Assembly: GCA_018380885.1 (NCBI GenBank)
Contig: JAGZSY010000055.1
Location: 1 to 21,659 of the forward strand
Source: Enterocloster asparagiformis
GTDB lineage: Bacteria; Bacillota; Clostridia; Lachnospirales; Lachnospiraceae
Direction: 5' to 3'
DNA length: 21,659 nt
The translations under genes and the position numbers were made by a program. Below, piece after piece: positions 7,965 to 16,176 of the stretch. Below the pieces are notes generated by a model, which was not told the DNA's origin, did not search any database, and worked only from the letters and a program-made list of their open reading frames with translations. How positions within the stretch are numbered: position 1 is the first letter of the stretch; every line of letters starts with the position of its first letter.

Positions 7965-9102
7965 GTGGTTGAGTTAGATAATTTTAAGTATACGTTGTCA
8001 ACGTATGACAAACCATTAGTGGAAGTGAGGGATTCACTTTGACCTGGATAACAAGGTCAGACGAATCGCTGAATTAGACAAATCCATGGAGGAGCCGGGC
8101 TTCTGGGACGATCCGGAGAAATCCACCCGCATGGTCCGCGAGGCCAAGAATTTAAAGGACGACGTGGATACCTACCGGGAACTGGAACAGGAGTACGACG
8201 ACATCCAGGTGATGATCCAGATGGGTTATGAGGAGAACGACGCTTCCGTGATCCCGGATATCCAGGAGATGCTGGATCATTTTGTGAAAACGCTGGAGGA
8301 TATGCGCTTAAAGCTGCTGCTGTCCGGCGAGTACGACAAGAACAACGCCATTCTGCGCCTGAACGCGGGCGCGGGCGGCACGGAGTCCTGCGACTGGTGC
8401 GGTATGCTCTACCGCATGTACTGCCGATGGGCGGAGCGCAAGGGCTTTAAATACGAGGTCCTGGACTTCCTGGACGGCGACGAGGCGGGCATCAAGTCCG
8501 TCACCATCCAGGTGAACGGGGAGAATGCCTACGGTTATCTGCGCTCCGAGCACGGGGTGCACCGCCTGGTGCGCATCTCGCCCTTCAACGCGGCGGGTAA
8601 GCGCCAGACTTCCTTTGTGTCCTGCGACGTGATGCCCGATATCGAGGCGGACCTGGATGTGGATATCAACCAGGACGACATCCGTGTGGACACCTACCGC
8701 TCCAGCGGCGCCGGCGGCCAGCACATCAACAAGACCTCCTCGGCCATCCGCATCACCCATATGCCCACCGGCATTGTGGTGACCTGCCAGAACGAGCGGT
8801 CCCAGTTCCAGAACAAGGATAAGGCCATGCAGATGCTCAAAGCCAAGCTGTACATGCTGAAACAGCAGGAGAGCGCGGCCAAGGCCGCGGGCATCCGCGG
8901 CGAGGTGAAGGAGATCGGCTGGGGCAACCAGATCCGTTCCTATGTGCTTCAGCCCTATACCATGGTCAAGGACCACCGGACCGGCGAGGAGAGCGGAAAT
9001 GTGGACGCTGTGCTGGACGGCAGTATCGACTCCTTTATCAGCGCGTACCTGCGCTGGATGAGCCTGGGCTGCCCCAACAAGAACACGTCCATAGACGACT
9101 GA
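7965..9102 (+). CDS. prfB: Peptide chain release factor 2, with +1 programmed frameshift
   Basis: RF2 ends translation at UGA and UAA. The first 25 codons (GTG 7965, site AGAAGGTGA) encode MVELDNFKYTLSTYDKPL..., then UGA at 8040-8042 is codon 26. Shifting +1 at CTT-TGA-C continues as DLDNKVRRIAELDKSMEEPGFWDD to the stop at 9102, giving 378 aa. The anticodon-mimic SPF is at 205-207 and the catalytic GGQ at 250-252, exactly the E. coli positions. The frameshift is the well-known autoregulation: low RF2 lets ribosomes pause at UGA and slip. The upstream SD-like GUGAGGG lies further from the slip codon than in E. coli and sits in a small hairpin. This is not a broken gene. Confidence 0.96.
8023..8042 (+). 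promoter_or_regulatory. prfB +1 frameshift site and hairpin
   Basis: The slip codon CTT (8037-8039) is followed by TGA (8040-8042) and C. AAGTGA (8023-8028) pairs perfectly with TCACTT (8034-8039) around the loop GGGAT. The SD-like GTGAGGG (8025-8031) is therefore partly inside the stem and loop. Confidence 0.85.
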
Positions 9103-9138
9103 TCCCACGCAATCCAAATACGAGAGTGAAAGCGCTTG

Positions 9139-9180
9139 CCGCGGCTTTTTCGCCTCCCCCAGGGGAGGCGAAAGCCGCGG
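9139..9180 (+). terminator. Long GC-rich hairpin after prfB, probable terminator
   Basis: The left arm begins CCGCGGCTTT (9139) and the right arm ends AAAGCCGCGG (9180). They form about 19 bp with a 2-base bulge and a 2-base CA loop. Only a weak T-rich tail (TAATTCTTTG) follows. It starts 36 bases after the prfB stop codon. Confidence 0.55.
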
Positions 9181-9219
9181 TAATTCTTTGTTATGAATGC
9201 TACAAAAATGAAAAATCAG

Positions 9220-9248
9220 TTGCATTTCCGGAAAAAGTGTGCTAACAT
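9220..9248 (+). promoter_or_regulatory. Promoter for the ACT-domain gene and hom
   Basis: TTGCAT (9220-9225) and TAACAT (9243-9248) are separated by 17 bases, just after the prfB hairpin. The leader to the start at 9342 is about 85 bases. I see no T-box or threonine/methionine riboswitch consensus in it. Confidence 0.45.
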
Positions 9249-9341
9249 CTTCCTCATGAGTACAGATGTATTTCTAATACGGACATAAAAGCCGGGACAA
9301 TTCACAGGCCGCCGGGGACAAGAATCCGTGAAAGGACGTAT

Positions 9342-9785
9342 ATGGAGGACAAGAGTAAATACTTTGTAGTAAAGCAAAAGGCGGTGCCTGAGGTGCTTTT
9401 AAAGGTGGTTGAGGCCAAAAAGCTGCTGGAATCGGAGCGGGCCATCACCGTACAGGAGGCCACCGACAAGGTGGGCATCAGCCGCAGTTCGTTCTATAAG
9501 TACAAGGACGACATTTTCCCGTTCTACGACAACACCAAGGGAAAGACGATCACGCTGGTGATCCAGATGGACGACGAGCAGGGGCTGCTCAGCGACCTGC
9601 TGCACGTGGTGGCGGTCTACAAGGCCAATATCCTGACCATCCACCAGAGTATCCCGGTCAACGGAGTGGCCACGCTGACGCTGAGCGTGGAGGTCCGGGA
9701 GAACACGGGCAACGTGTCCAGCATGGTGGAGGAGCTGGAGGAGTTGGACGGCATCCACTATGTGAAGATCCTGGCCAGGGAGTAA
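9342..9785 (+). CDS. ACT-domain protein, PheB/UPF0735 family
   Basis: The 147-aa protein starts at ATG 9342 behind GAAAGGA. Residues about 5-58 form a helix-rich part with a helix-turn-helix look ('AITVQEATDKVGISRSSFYKYKDDIFPF'). Residues about 68-145 are an ACT domain ('TLVIQMDDEQGLLSDLLHVVAVYKANILTIHQSIPVNG'), the fold that binds amino acids to control enzymes or transcription. The family is named after PheB, linked to phenylalanine metabolism in Bacillus. Placement 90 bases before hom suggests it senses an aspartate-family amino acid and regulates that step. This is inference from context; the ligand is not readable from the sequence. Confidence 0.85.
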   Translation: MEDKSKYFVVKQKAVPEVLLKVVEAKKLLESERAITVQEATDKVGISRSSFYKYKDDIFPFYDNTKGKTITLVIQMDDEQGLLSDLLHVVAVYKANILTIHQSIPVNGVATLTLSVEVRENTGNVSSMVEELEELDGIHYVKILARE

Positions 9786-9875
9786 TCCGCGGCAGGAGGG
9801 GTGTCTGTGGCTTTGACAGCGGCCGGGAGCGGAATTGGACCGGCTGTATGAAATAAATAACAGGAGCGTAACGAT

Positions 9876-11117
9876 ATGATTAAAGTAGCGGTAATGGGAT
9901 ACGGGACCATCGGTTCCGGCGTGGTTGAAATATTGGACCAGAATAGAGATGTGATCGCCCGGCAGGCGGGCCAGGACGTGGAGCTGAAGTACGTTCTGGA
10001 TCTGCGGGATTTTCCGGACAGCCCGGTGGCGGACAAGATTGTCCACGACTTTAAGGTGATCGAGCAGGACGAGGAGGTGGAGATTGTGGTGGAGGCCATG
10101 GGCGGCCTGAACCCGGCTTACCCCTTTGTGAAGGCCTGCCTTTTGGCCGGCAAGCACGTGGCCACGTCCAACAAGGCGCTGGTGGCGGCTTACGGCACCG
10201 AGCTCCTGCAGATCGCCCGGGACAAAAAGGTGAATTTCTTCTTTGAGGCCAGCGTTGGCGGCGGCATCCCCATTATCAGGCCCCTGTACCGCTGTCTGAT
10301 GGGAGAGCGCATCCAGGAGATCACCGGCATTCTAAACGGCACCACAAACTTTATTCTGACCAAAATGGATAAGGAGGGCGACTCCTTTGAGGGCGCGCTG
10401 AAGGAGGCCCAGAACTTAGGCTATGCGGAGCGCAACCCGGAGGCGGATGTGGAGGGACACGACACCTGCCGCAAGATCGCCATTCTGACCGCCATGGCCA
10501 CGGGCCGGGAGGTGAATTTCGAGGATATTTACACGGAAGGGATCACAAAGATCACGGACGTGGATTTCAAATACGCCGAAAAGATGGGCACCTCGGTGAA
10601 GCTGTTCGGAACCAGCCGCATAAGCGGCGACAAGGTCAGCGCCTTCGTGGCTCCGGTGATGATCGGCAGGGATCACCCGCTGTACGCGGTGAACGATGTG
10701 TTTAACGGCATCATGGTGCGGGGAAATATGCTGGGCACGTCCATGTTCTACGGCAGCGGCGCGGGCAAGCTGCCCACGGCCAGCGCTGTGGTGGCGGACA
10801 TCATCGAGGCGGCGCAGAATCTGAAACACAATGTGCCCATCGGCTGGACGGACCAGCGGCAGGCCGTGGAGCCTATGGACCGCGTCTCCTTCAAGTATTT
10901 TGTGAGGATCGCAGGCTCTTACCGCAACAAGGAGCAGGATGTGCGCGCTGCCTTTGGGCCTGTGGATTTGGTGGAGCTCTACGGAATGGATGAATTTGCC
11001 GTGCTCACCCGGGAGATGAGCGAGGGCGAGTTTAAGGCCGCGGTTTCCGGGTACAATGCCGCTGAGGCGGCCCGCTCGGAGTACGGCGTCAAGCAGACGA
11101 TCCGGGCCATGGTCTGA
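9876..11117 (+). CDS. hom: Homoserine dehydrogenase
   Basis: This enzyme converts aspartate semialdehyde to homoserine with NAD(P)H, on the path to threonine and methionine. The 413-aa protein starts at ATG 9876 after ACAGGAG. Residues 1-130 form the Rossmann domain, with 'GYGTIGSGV' at 8-16 and 'SNKALVAAYG' further on. The family signature 'GILNGTTNFILTKM' and the following 'EADVEGHDTCRKIAILT' mark the substrate-binding domain. The last 80 or so residues (from 'FKYFVRIAGSY') look like a short ACT-type regulatory domain, as in Gram-positive forms. It is co-oriented with the ACT-domain protein 90 bases upstream, very likely in one transcript. Confidence 0.96.
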   Translation: MIKVAVMGYGTIGSGVVEILDQNRDVIARQAGQDVELKYVLDLRDFPDSPVADKIVHDFKVIEQDEEVEIVVEAMGGLNPAYPFVKACLLAGKHVATSNKALVAAYGTELLQIARDKKVNFFFEASVGGGIPIIRPLYRCLMGERIQEITGILNGTTNFILTKMDKEGDSFEGALKEAQNLGYAERNPEADVEGHDTCRKIAILTAMATGREVNFEDIYTEGITKITDVDFKYAEKMGTSVKLFGTSRISGDKVSAFVAPVMIGRDHPLYAVNDVFNGIMVRGNMLGTSMFYGSGAGKLPTASAVVADIIEAAQNLKHNVPIGWTDQRQAVEPMDRVSFKYFVRIAGSYRNKEQDVRAAFGPVDLVELYGMDEFAVLTREMSEGEFKAAVSGYNAAEAARSEYGVKQTIRAMV

Positions 11118-11140
11118 ACCTCTGCGCTGGAGAGAACAAT

Positions 11141-11506
11141 TTGGATGCGATAATGAAAATAATAGAATTTATGGCAGGGCAGGGTTTTCCCTGCCTGTTC
11201 CATCTTATGACGGGACTTTACTGCCCCGGCTGCGGCGGGACCCGCGCGGTGCGTGCCCTGCTGCGCGGAGACCTGGCGATGAGCTTTCAGTATCATCCGC
11301 TGGTGCTCTACATGGCGGCGGTGATTCTGGCCGAGGCGGTGAGCTGGGCCGTGGCCAGGGCGACAAAAAACCCCAGATGGTTTCTGGGGCATGTGCTTGG
11401 CTTTGTCTATATCGGGGTCGGCATCATCATGGCCAACTGGATTTTTAAAAATTATATGCTGGTGTTTCGCGGCGTTGACCTGATTCCGCTGTGGCCGTAC
11501 TGGTAA
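11141..11506 (+). CDS. DUF2752 membrane protein
   Basis: The start is TTG 11141, chosen because GGAGAG lies 6 bases upstream; ATG 11153 in frame is too far from it. The product is 121 aa. The motif 'GLYCPGCGGTRAVRALLRGDLAMSF' is diagnostic for DUF2752. Two hydrophobic segments follow (about 52-70 and 84-103), so it is an integral membrane protein with a conserved CPxCGxTR loop. Function is unknown in the family. It begins 23 bases after hom and is probably transcribed with it. It converges on the DUF4190 gene with no space for a classical terminator. Confidence 0.85.
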   Translation: MDAIMKIIEFMAGQGFPCLFHLMTGLYCPGCGGTRAVRALLRGDLAMSFQYHPLVLYMAAVILAEAVSWAVARATKNPRWFLGHVLGFVYIGVGIIMANWIFKNYMLVFRGVDLIPLWPYW

Positions 11507-11941
11507 TCACGGCATGGGGAAGGAGTCCAGGGGGACGCCGTAAACCTGTTCGAATACCTGCTTGAACTGTTTGATCATCTCGCTGAGATAGGGCCATTTC
11601 TCAGGCTCGCGGATGGCGCTGTAGTACGCGATCATGGCGTAGCAGACCAGGAATGTCAGGGCCACGGCCACACCGCAGAGCACCAGGCCGATGACGGCGT
11701 GGGTGCAGAAGGATTTCTTGGGCCGGGTGTCCGCGTTCCGGGACATGAGGGCCATGACGATGCCGATGGCGCCGCAGATCAGCCCGCTGGGGAAACAGCA
11801 ACAGGCGCAGAGCACGCCCACGATGCCGGCCACCATGGAGCAGATGGCAAGGCGCTCGGAAGCCTCGCCGGGCGAGGTGTTTCGCGGCTGGCTCTGGTCG
11901 GAGGCGATGTATTTATTTTGAAGATCCGGTTTTTCATTCAT
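11507..11941 (-). CDS. DUF4190-type membrane protein
   Basis: The start is placed at ATG 11941 (144 aa), with AGGAAAGG about 14 bases upstream. An in-frame TTG at 11980 lacks a site. A polar N-terminus (about 28 residues, Q/S/P-rich) precedes two hydrophobic segments: 'AICSMVAGIVGVLCACCCFPSG...' (about 33-65), including three consecutive cysteines, and 'AVIGLVLCGVAVALTFLVCYAMIAYY' (about 82-107). The '.A..SMVAGI.G......G.I.G.IGIVMA' pattern followed by a second helix is the DUF4190 layout. The C-terminal tail is short and soluble. Function is unknown. It is transcribed away from tex. Confidence 0.7.
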   Translation of the reverse strand: MNEKPDLQNKYIASDQSQPRNTSPGEASERLAICSMVAGIVGVLCACCCFPSGLICGAIGIVMALMSRNADTRPKKSFCTHAVIGLVLCGVAVALTFLVCYAMIAYYSAIREPEKWPYLSEMIKQFKQVFEQVYGVPLDSFPMP

Positions 11942-11994
11942 AGTTCTGATGGTTGCCTTTCCTGGGATTTGACTGTTCAAATGCTATCTTGGCT

Positions 11995-12023
11995 ATTCTA
12001 TCACGAAAATTGCGGCCTGTCCA
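11995..12023 (-). promoter_or_regulatory. Promoter of the DUF4190 gene
   Basis: On the minus strand TGGACA (12023-12018) and TAGAAT (12000-11995) are 17 bases apart. It sits back to back with the tex promoter. Confidence 0.5.
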
Positions 12024-12043
12024 GACGGGGAACCAAGGGAATG

Positions 12044-12072
12044 TTGACAAACAGGGTAAATCAGGATATATT
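12044..12072 (+). promoter_or_regulatory. Promoter of the tex-tsaE-tsaB-rimI operon
   Basis: A consensus TTGACA (12044-12049) and TATATT (12067-12072) are 17 bases apart. Transcription from about 12079 reaches the tex start at 12107. Confidence 0.65.
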
Positions 12073-12106
12073 TGGAGCTGTGAGTTTGAAATGTGAGGAA
12101 GAATAA

Positions 12107-14254
12107 ATGGATATTATTAAGACATTAGCTGAAGAGCTGAAAATCGGCCGCGGCCAGGTGGAAGCGACTGTAAAATTAATTGACGAGGGTAATACGATCC
12201 CCTTTATCGCCCGTTACCGCAAGGAGATGACAGGCTCCTTAAACGACGAGGTGCTGCGCGACCTGGACGAGCGGCTGAGATACCTGCGCAATCTGGAGGA
12301 CCGCAAGGAGCAGGTGATCGCCTCCATCAGGGAACAGGAGAAGCTGACGCCGGAGCTGGAGAAGCAGATACGCGGGGCGGCCACCCTGGTGGCCGTGGAG
12401 GATTTGTACCGCCCCTACAAGCCCAAACGCCGCACCAGGGCCACCATCGCCAAGGAAAAGGGTCTGGAGCCGTTGGCGGATCTGATTCTCATGCAGATGG
12501 CAAAGGAGCCCCTGGAGAAGGCCGCGGCCCCGTTCATTTCCCCGGAAAAGGGCGTGGAGACGGCTGAGGATGCCATAAACGGCGCCAAGGACATCCTGGC
12601 GGAGCGCGTGTCCGACAACGCGGAGTACCGCGCCTACATCCGAACCGCCACCATGCGGGAGGGCACGCTCCAGTCCGCGGCTAAGGATGAAAAGGCCCAG
12701 ACAGTCTATGAGACCTACTACAACTTTGAGGAGCCCTTAAAAAAGGCGGCCGGCCACCGGGTGCTGGCTTTAAACCGGGGCGAAAACGAGAAGGCCCTGA
12801 CCGTGAAGGTGACCGCTCCGGAGGACAAGATCCTGCGCTATCTGGAAAAGCAGCTGATTTTGCGGGAGAACCCCTACACCGCGCCTGTGCTGCGGGAAGT
12901 GGCCCGGGACAGCTATGAGCGCCTGATCGCGCCTTCGATCGAGCGGGAGGTGCGCAACGACCTGACGGAGAAGGCCGAGGAGGGCGCCATCAAGGTGTTC
13001 GGCAAGAACTTAGAGCAGCTGCTTATGCAGCCTCCCATTGTGGGCCGCGTGGTGCTGGGCTGGGACCCGGCGTTTCGGACCGGCTGCAAGCTGGCGGTGG
13101 TGGACGGCACGGGAAAGGTTCTGGACACTGTGGTGATTTACCCCACAGCGCCCCAGAACAAGGTGGAGGAATCCAAAAAGATTTTAAAGAACCTGATCAA
13201 AAAATATAACGTTTCCCTGATCTCCGTGGGAAACGGCACCGCCTCCCGGGAGTCCGAGCAGATCATCGTGGATTTGCTGAAGGAGATCAAGGAGCCGGTC
13301 CAGTACGTGATCGTCAACGAGGCCGGAGCCTCCGTGTACTCTGCCAGCAAGCTGGCCACCGAGGAATTTCCCCAGTTCGACGTGGGCCAGAGAAGCGCTG
13401 TTTCCATTGCCAGGAGACTGCAGGACCCGCTGTCCGAGCTGGTCAAGATCGACCCGAAATCCATCGGCGTGGGCCAGTACCAGCACGATATGAACCAGAA
13501 GCGCCTGGGCGAGGCCCTGGGGGGCGTGGTGGAGGACTGCGTGAACAAGGTGGGCGTGGATTTGAATACAGCCTCCGCCTCCCTGCTGGAGTACATATCC
13601 GGCATCAGCAAGGCGCTGGCAAAGAACATTGTGGCCTACCGGGAGGAGAACGGCGCGTTTTCCAACCGCAGGCAGCTCCTGAAGGTGGCCAAGCTGGGCC
13701 CCAAGGCCTTTGAGCAGTGCGCCGGCTTCATGCGCATACTGGGCGGGGAGAATCCTCTGGACGCCACCAGCGTGCACCCGGAGAGCTACAAGGCGGCGGG
13801 CGCGCTTCTGGAAAAGCTGGGCTACAAGCCGGAGGAGCTGAAGGCCGGAGGTCTGGCGGGCATCCGCGGCAAGGTGCGGGATTACCGGAAAATGGCCGGT
13901 GAGCTGGGTGTGGGCGAGATCACCCTGCGCGATATCGTGAGCGAGCTGGAGAAGCCGGCCAGGGATCCCCGCGACGAGATGCCCAGGCCGATTCTGCGGA
14001 CCGACGTGATGGATATGAAGGATTTAAAACCGGGAATGGTGCTCAAGGGCACGGTGCGCAACGTCATCGACTTCGGCGCGTTTGTGGATATCGGCGTGCA
14101 CCAGGACGGTTTGGTGCACATTTCCCAGATGACGGACCGCTACATCAAGCATCCCCTGGAGGCGGTCAGTGTGGGCGACGTGGTGGATGTGAAGGTGCTG
14201 AGTGTGGATCTGGCCAAAAACCGGATCTCCCTGACAATGAAAGGGCTGAAATAA
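12107..14254 (+). CDS. tex: Tex family RNA-binding transcription accessory protein
   Basis: Tex is a conserved cytoplasmic nucleic-acid-binding protein linked to transcription and gene expression; its exact role is not settled. The 715-aa protein starts at ATG 12107 behind GAGGAAG. The N-terminal helical region opens with 'LKIGRGQVEATVKLIDEGNTIPFIARYRKE'. A YqgF/RNase H-like domain lies at about 320-450 ('VLGWDPAFRTGCKLAVVDGTGKVLD'). Tandem helix-hairpin-helix motifs lie at about 490-560 ('ISGISKALAKNIVAYREENG'). The C-terminal S1 domain is at about 640-713 ('GMVLKGTVRNVIDFGAFVDIGVHQDGLVHIS'). All family parts are present. The stop codon shares a base with the tsaE start (TAATG), so the two are coupled. 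Confidence 0.95.
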   Translation: MDIIKTLAEELKIGRGQVEATVKLIDEGNTIPFIARYRKEMTGSLNDEVLRDLDERLRYLRNLEDRKEQVIASIREQEKLTPELEKQIRGAATLVAVEDLYRPYKPKRRTRATIAKEKGLEPLADLILMQMAKEPLEKAAAPFISPEKGVETAEDAINGAKDILAERVSDNAEYRAYIRTATMREGTLQSAAKDEKAQTVYETYYNFEEPLKKAAGHRVLALNRGENEKALTVKVTAPEDKILRYLEKQLILRENPYTAPVLREVARDSYERLIAPSIEREVRNDLTEKAEEGAIKVFGKNLEQLLMQPPIVGRVVLGWDPAFRTGCKLAVVDGTGKVLDTVVIYPTAPQNKVEESKKILKNLIKKYNVSLISVGNGTASRESEQIIVDLLKEIKEPVQYVIVNEAGASVYSASKLATEEFPQFDVGQRSAVSIARRLQDPLSELVKIDPKSIGVGQYQHDMNQKRLGEALGGVVEDCVNKVGVDLNTASASLLEYISGISKALAKNIVAYREENGAFSNRRQLLKVAKLGPKAFEQCAGFMRILGGENPLDATSVHPESYKAAGALLEKLGYKPEELKAGGLAGIRGKVRDYRKMAGELGVGEITLRDIVSELEKPARDPRDEMPRPILRTDVMDMKDLKPGMVLKGTVRNVIDFGAFVDIGVHQDGLVHISQMTDRYIKHPLEAVSVGDVVDVKVLSVDLAKNRISLTMKGLK

Positions 14255-14682
14255 TGGTATATGAGTCAAATACGCCCCAAGATACCTTTGAGCTGGGGAA
14301 AAAGCTGGGCGCGCAGGCGGAGGCCGGCCAGGTATACTGTCTGGACGGAGACCTGGGCGTTGGCAAAACAGTGTTTACCCAGGGGTTTGCCGCGGGACTG
14401 GGGATCACCGGGCCGGTGAACAGTCCGACCTTCACCATTGTGCAGCAGTATGAGGAGGGGCGGCTGCCTCTGTATCACTTTGACGTGTACCGCATCGGGG
14501 ACATCAGCGAGATGGACGAGATCGGCTACGAGGACTGTTTCTACGGTAACGGAGTCAGCCTGGTCGAGTGGTCCGGCCTGATCGAGGAGCTTCTGCCGGA
14601 GCGGGCGGTGCATGTGACCATTGAGAAGGATTTGGAGCGGGGCTTTGACTTCCGCCGAATCCGGGTGGAGGGACTGGAATGA
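14254..14682 (+). CDS. tsaE: tRNA t6A synthesis ATPase TsaE
   Basis: TsaE works with TsaB and TsaD to add threonylcarbamoyl to A37 of ANN-decoding tRNAs. The 142-aa length is typical. Walker A is 'GDLGVGKT' at about 33-40 ('YCLDGDLGVGKTVFTQGFA'). 'VNSPTFTIVQQYEEGRLPLYHFDVYRI' is the family's central signature, and 'LVEWSGLIEELLP' the conserved end region. It overlaps tex by one base and tsaB by four (ATGA), so it is translated as part of a tightly packed operon. Confidence 0.94.
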   Translation: MVYESNTPQDTFELGKKLGAQAEAGQVYCLDGDLGVGKTVFTQGFAAGLGITGPVNSPTFTIVQQYEEGRLPLYHFDVYRIGDISEMDEIGYEDCFYGNGVSLVEWSGLIEELLPERAVHVTIEKDLERGFDFRRIRVEGLE

Positions 14683-15434
14683 GAATACTGGGAATCGAGA
14701 GCTCGTCCCTGGTGGCCAGCGTGGCCCTGGTGACGGACGATATATTGACTGCGGAGTACACGGTGGATTTTAAGAAAACCCACTCGCAGACCCTGCTGCC
14801 CATGCTGGATGAGATCATGAAAATGCTGGGCGTGGAAATGGACACGGTGGATGCCATCGCTGTGGCCGGAGGACCCGGCTCCTTCACGGGCCTGCGCATC
14901 GGGGCCGCCACCGCCAAGGGGCTGGGGCTGGCCCTGGACAAGCCGCTGATCCATGTGCCCACGGTGGACGCCATGGCCTGGAACCTGTGGGGAGCCGCGG
15001 GCATCGTGTGCCCCATCATGGACGCCAAGCGGCGACAGGTGTACACCGGTCTGTACCGGATGGAGGACGGCATCCGGGTGCTGAAGCAGCAGTGCGCTAT
15101 GGATGCGGGCGAGCTGGCGGGCGAGCTCAACCGCCTGGGCGAGCCGGTGATTTTCCTGGGGGACGGCGTGCCGGTGTACAGGGAACTGTTTGAGGAGCTT
15201 CTGGAGGTTCCCTTTAAGTTTGCGCCCGCCCAGATGAACCGGCAGAGAGGCGCCTGCGTGGCGGCCTTGGGGATGCTGGCGATGACGGGCGCGGCCGGGG
15301 AGTACAACGGGGCGTTTGTGGTGTCCTCGGACGAATTTGCGCCGGACTATCTGCGCAAGCCCCAGGCCGAGCGGGAGCGGGAGGCCAGGATGAACCCCGG
15401 AGGGGCTGCCGGGCGTCTGGCCGGAGACCGGTAA
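14679..15434 (+). CDS. tsaB: tRNA t6A synthesis protein TsaB
   Basis: TsaB is the inactive paralogue that scaffolds TsaD in t6A synthesis. The 251-aa protein starts at ATG 14679, overlapping the tsaE stop. The N-terminus 'ILGIESSSLVASVALV' is the ASKHA opening, and 'VAGGPGSFTGLRIGAATAKGLG' (about 67-88) is the family hallmark. The zinc-binding His pair of TsaD is absent, as expected for TsaB. The C-terminus (about 225-251) is a basic, Arg/Gly-rich tail, somewhat longer than in E. coli TsaB (231 aa). Confidence 0.94.
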   Translation: MRILGIESSSLVASVALVTDDILTAEYTVDFKKTHSQTLLPMLDEIMKMLGVEMDTVDAIAVAGGPGSFTGLRIGAATAKGLGLALDKPLIHVPTVDAMAWNLWGAAGIVCPIMDAKRRQVYTGLYRMEDGIRVLKQQCAMDAGELAGELNRLGEPVIFLGDGVPVYRELFEELLEVPFKFAPAQMNRQRGACVAALGMLAMTGAAGEYNGAFVVSSDEFAPDYLRKPQAEREREARMNPGGAAGRLAGDR

Positions 15435-15472
15435 ACGGGCTGAGGCAGAGCCGCGTTTTGACTTGAAAGATG

Positions 15473-15523
15473 GCTGTGGGACCTGCGGCGCAGCCGGAGC
15501 GCAGGCGCCCGGGGACCCACAGC
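15473..15523 (+). repeat. Nested hairpin between tsaB and rimI
   Basis: GCTGTGGG (15473-15480) pairs perfectly with CCCACAGC (15516-15523). Inside it, CCTGCG (15482-15487) pairs with CGCAGG (15500-15505). No T-run follows, so it is not a standard terminator. It fills much of the 113-base tsaB-rimI gap and may set mRNA stability or partial termination. Confidence 0.5.
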
Positions 15524-15547
15524 GCCGATGGAAAGGGATGAGCGAAA

Positions 15548-15997
15548 ATGGAACGGACCGGGACGGTGCGCCCCATGCGGGCGGAGGATTTGGAGCGCGT
15601 GGCGCAGCTGGAGCAGATGTGCTTTTCTGAGAGCTGGTCTGAGAACATGCTGAGGTCCGGCCTGGACAACCGTCTGGATTCCTATCTGGTCTACCAGGAG
15701 GCGGAGACCGTGCTGGGCTACTGTGTGCTTCGCACCCTGGCGGATGAGGGCGAAATCCAGCGGATTGCGGTGGACCCGGCGTTTCGCAGGCAGGGAATCG
15801 CCAGGAAATTGATGGAGTCCATGGCAGCTGTTGCCAGAATGAAGGGGGCCCGGGAGGTGGCGCTGGAGGTGCGCGAGAGCAACGAGAGCGCCCGAAAGCT
15901 CTATGAATCATACGGTTTCCGGCAGGAGGCGGTCCGCCGGGGGTATTACCGCAACCCCCCGGAGGATGCCATCATCATGTGGAACCGCGGGATTTGA
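15548..15997 (+). CDS. rimI: Ribosomal protein S18-alanine N-acetyltransferase (GNAT)
   Basis: RimI acetylates a protein N-terminus, classically ribosomal protein S18, using acetyl-CoA. The 149-aa length is normal. The GNAT acetyl-CoA site is 'IQRIAVDPAFRRQGIARKLMESM' (about 75-97), with R-R-Q-G-I-A as the pyrophosphate-binding turn. 'VREsNESARKLYESYGF' and the closing 'YYRNPPEDAIIMW' are RimI-type. It follows tsaB in the same direction, the usual tsaE-tsaB-rimI order in Firmicutes. The 113-base gap and hairpin before it suggest somewhat independent expression. A terminator follows at 16039. Confidence 0.9.
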   Translation: MERTGTVRPMRAEDLERVAQLEQMCFSESWSENMLRSGLDNRLDSYLVYQEAETVLGYCVLRTLADEGEIQRIAVDPAFRRQGIARKLMESMAAVARMKGAREVALEVRESNESARKLYESYGFRQEAVRRGYYRNPPEDAIIMWNRGI

Positions 15998-16038
15998 AAC
16001 AATTTCCACTTAAAATCGACAAGTTTTGCGTATATAAT

Positions 16039-16069
16039 GGAGAGGAATCAGACATTCCTCTCCGTTTTT
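16039..16069 (+). terminator. Terminator of the tex-rimI operon
   Basis: GGAGAGGAA (16039-16047) pairs perfectly with TTCCTCTCC (16055-16063), then GTTTTT. A TATAAT sequence at 16033-16038 abuts the stem, probably by chance. Confidence 0.88.
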
Positions 16070-16176
16070 GACTTTACAGGCCGCGCCGTATTCAGGCGGC
16101 AATCCGGCCGTCCCGGGCTTATTGATCGGGAAGGGGGGAGGGGTGGATGGAGGATTGAGAAAGGTGAGGGTAATCC

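Noticed and set aside
8040..8042. In-frame stop that would make prfB a pseudogene
   Set aside because: It is the conserved RF2 +1 frameshift site (CTT TGA C) at codon 26, with the downstream frame intact and SPF and GGQ in place.
8308..9225. Minus-strand frame (305 codons) opposite prfB
   Set aside because: Low-complexity Leu/His/Ala/Gly product typical of antisense to a GC-rich gene; starts in the prfB terminator hairpin.
14541..15911. Long minus-strand frame (456 codons) across tsaE-tsaB-rimI
   Set aside because: Pro/Ser/Arg-rich shadow of GC-rich third positions in three clearly identified genes; no RBS or domain.
16033..16069. Promoter (TATAAT at 16033) producing a tiny transcript into the terminator
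   Set aside because: No good -35 at the right distance and the stem begins one base after the -10; most likely coincidental.
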